Of a stretch of DNA of 64,000 bases, positions 61,801 to 64,000 are shown piece by piece (positions within the stretch are counted from its first letter, which is position 1; each line of letters begins with the position of its first letter). This DNA comes from Mustela lutreola (Eukaryota; Chordata; Mammalia; Carnivora; Mustelidae): positions 109,222,546 to 109,286,545 of the forward strand of contig NC_081293.1 in the NCBI RefSeq assembly GCF_030435805.1. Reading direction: 5' to 3'. Below the pieces are notes generated by a model. That model saw nothing but the letters and a program-made list of their open reading frames with translations. It had not been told where the DNA came from and made no database searches. The position numbers and the translations under genes were made by a program.

Positions 61801-63565
61801 GAAGCCACAGATATCTTGTTCCCTCAGATAGCCAACCACCGTGGCAGTGGCCAGGGAATCTCCACGGACCCCAGCTGTGCCCCAGGAACTGGGCTCCCCA
61901 CAGCCACGGTACCTGGCGTCTGCCCCCGATGGGGAGGGGCCTGCCTGCCTACCTCACATCCCTCCATGGAGCCCACCACCCAGGACTGTGCAGGACATGT
62001 TGGTGCTGTGGCCTTGTGACTGGACTGTCCCTGGGGTATGAGAGGCTCCAGACCAGCCAGTGGAACCAGCAGGCAGCACAGAGGGCTGCTCCTCATGCCC
62101 ACTAGCGCCTGCCCCACCAGGGGCAGCTCCAGCTTCCGGCTGGCACGGGGTCACCGTCGGCACCGGAATGGGGCCCAGGGACCAAAAGCCAGGCAGGCAG
62201 GAGCCCAGATACATGAGGGAGAAACCAGCCCATCTGCTGGCTCCTGCCTGCCACACTTGGGCCCAGGGAGCACTCACCACCGGGGCCTGAGGGCCCATAT
62301 CCTGGAAACGGCCGCTCTCCTTGTGGAAGGCATAGTTGGCACCCGAGGCTCTGGCCACCTTCTGCATGATACACTCGGGCTCCACATCCTCCTCGGCCCT
62401 CGCGTTGATGGTCACGTGGGCCCCCTGTGGCAGGACAGCACGCAGGCGTTGCAAGTCCAGGAGAGGACAAGATGCACAGCTCAGGGAGCACAGCGAGGAC
62501 AACTGTCGTCCCGGGCTCTGGGCTGAGGACCTCAGGGCCGACAAAGCTCCTGAGACAAACACACTGCACTTGTCCCAGCACAGGCACGCAGTCTCTGCCC
62601 TCCGTGGCCCTGCTGCAGCTTGTTCCCAGGTGCCGGGCACCCCTGCTGCAGGCCCAGGCATGAGAGAGATCCCTTCTAATTCACAAAAGCGAACTTCAAA
62701 AAGAATCTGGAAACGCATTTTCCACAAAACGCAATTTCTTCTTCTTTCTACCCATTTCTTTCTTTTCTGAAGTTCTTTAGGTTTTATTTATTCAAGTATC
62801 TCTACACCCAACCGGAGGCTTGAACTCTCAGCCCCGAGACTGCGTGTCACGTGCTCCCCTCACTGAGCCAGCCAGCCCCCGCCACCAATTTCTTTTTGAC
62901 AAGTCAGATCCATGGCGTCACTTGCTGTTAGTAAACACCCAGCAAGCCTGGGATCCTCTCCTGGCTCCTAGATGGATAAACTGAGGCCTATCTGAAGAAG
63001 AGTTGGCAGGCCAGAAATCAAAGTCCTGAGCCTCTCAGACAGGAGCCACAGACACGCGAGGTAACCTGCCAAGCAAACGACAAGCGGTTTTGAAACTGAA
63101 TGATGTGCGCTGGAAAGGAACGCAGCAGGGCCAGGGAAGGGCAACTTCCCGTCTCCTCCAGCTCTTGACAACACGGCTGAACAAACCCTCACAAAACCAG
63201 CGGAAGCCAAGGCCTCGCGCCCCAGGACTAGCCGCACATGATGCTCTCTGTGCTCAAGAAGGACACAGTCATCCATCCTTCCTCCCCGGTGGAGGAAGCT
63301 CAGCTCACTGGGGGCTCCAGCCGCAGCGCAGCCTCCTGGGCACTCGCCAAGCATGAGTGCAGCAGCCTCTGGTAGCACCTGAGTCTGGAGGAAGCATCAG
63401 GTGTGGACCCGCTTCCAGCTCTGGCTGCAACCGCACTCACACCCGCCCAGGCGCCGTGGGAGGCCCCGGTGGGGGGGGGGGCGTCCTCACCTTCAGGAAG
63501 CTGGCCATGGTGCTGACGTGGTTGGCGCACGCTCCCTTCCGCACGTCGTTCACACCCTCACCCGT
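58844..63565 (-). CDS. DBNL: Drebrin-like protein (mAbp1/HIP-55), 3' part
   Basis: DBNL is a cytoplasmic F-actin-binding adaptor that links actin to dynamin-based endocytosis and to antigen-receptor signalling. Ten exons are visible: 63565-63491, 62424-62278, 61613-61536, 61272-61118, 61036-60988, 60740-60650, 60090-59995, 59887-59775, 59463-59361, 58983-58844. They join in phase and correspond to about residues 88-430; the first exons lie beyond 64000. In order: the end of the ADF-H domain ([20 protein letters not shown], then [17 protein letters not shown]); [20 protein letters not shown]; a charged coiled coil ([20 protein letters not shown]); a Pro-rich linker with AVYEEPP and TVYEEPP tyrosine motifs; and the SH3 domain (ALYDYQA to [13 protein letters not shown]). 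One intron uses a GC donor (59994-59993). The other visible introns are GT-AG. It converges on PGAM2. Confidence 0.95.
62760..62882 (-). mobile_element. Old tRNA-derived SINE in DBNL intron, antisense
   Basis: The + strand reads 'ggttttatttattcaagtat', 'ctctacacccaaccggaggc', 'ttgaactctcagccccgaga' and 'actgagccagccagcccc', an older member of the carnivore SINE lineage in reverse orientation. It lies in the intron between the exons at 62424 and 63491. Confidence 0.8.
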
Positions 63566-64000
63566 CTGCAACACAACACACCCGGTGTGACTCGCCAGCT
63601 CCCTCAGAGCCACCACCCTCCCTGGGGTGCAGCAGAGGATAAGGTGAACCCCACAGCTCCAGGTCAAGGAGGTTCTTGAGGCAGGATGACTGCCTGCTTC
63701 CGCTGGGCACGGGCGGCTCCGAGCTTCCCAGTCCTATCCAGGGGTCCCGTTCTCTCTGAGCCTTCTCCAGGCCCAGGCCCCCTGCTCCCTCAGGACGACT
63801 CCTCTGATTGGGACAAAGGCAAGGGTGTCATGCGACTGCACTGTGTGCTCTGTTCCGTGGGAATGATTCTGGGCTTGGGGGCAGAGCAGGGGATTCTGCG
63901 CTGGTAACACCCTCGCAGTCCTTCAGGCCACACACACTCCAGCCACTCCCGTTCGTTCACTGCCTGTGAGCTGCCCTGAAGGCAAATCCTCCTCTGCTCC
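63566..64000. other. DBNL: DBNL intron, right edge of window
   Basis: No upstream DBNL exon (the segment before LINWTGEGV) can be read in these 435 bases on the minus strand, so the window ends inside an intron. Confidence 0.6.

Overview
The window is nuclear DNA of a placental mammal. It has five spliced genes with GT-AG introns, CpG-rich promoters, diverged LINE-1 and MIR relics, and about ten tRNA-derived SINEs whose head reads 'gcgcctgggtggctcag', the Carnivora SINEC/Can-SINE signature. One young SINE (52920-53103) carries the 'atcacaagtaggcagag' body that I associate with mustelids. A caniform carnivore, probably a mustelid, is the best guess; the species cannot be fixed from this window alone.

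The gene order POLD2 > < AEBP1 ... POLM > PGAM2 > < DBNL is the conserved human 7p13 block, shown here in the opposite orientation to the human reference. All five genes are recognisable from exon-by-exon translations that join in phase. POLD2 (+, coding 3307-8875, 469 aa) is the p50 subunit of DNA polymerase delta. AEBP1 (-, coding 18770-9399, 1154 aa) is the secreted matrix protein ACLP. POLM (+, coding 37673-44987, 492 aa) is the end-joining polymerase mu. PGAM2 (+, coding 55092-57299, 253 aa) is muscle phosphoglycerate mutase. DBNL (-, coding from 63565 to 58844, 5' exons beyond the right edge) is the actin-binding adaptor drebrin-like/mAbp1. All five look intact. They are not an operon or pathway: two concern DNA synthesis and repair, one glycolysis, one extracellular matrix and one the actin cytoskeleton.

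Layout: 1-1080, an old L1 relic and a SINE. 1080-3000, the POLD2 CpG island with a 45-bp GC-box minisatellite. 3.3-9.13 kb, POLD2. 9.22-19 kb, AEBP1, tail to tail with POLD2 at about 100 bp. 19.6-36.4 kb, gene-free spacer with MaLR LTR fossils and SINEs. 36.95-38.1 kb, the POLM CpG island. 37.7-45.8 kb, POLM. 45.9-54.5 kb, a repeat-dense spacer with three L1 relics and several SINEs. 54.9-57.3 kb, PGAM2 with its muscle-type promoter. 58.0-64.0 kb, DBNL.

I found no undescribed gene system. The points most worth a second look are local: a SINE that appears to supply the only canonical poly(A) signal of POLD2, an octamer element at the POLM promoter, a GC-AG intron in DBNL, a pair of about 375-bp direct repeats 17 kb apart, and a small unrecognised hydrophobic ORF near 27 kb. 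Comparisons with human proteins are from memory, not from an alignment run here.
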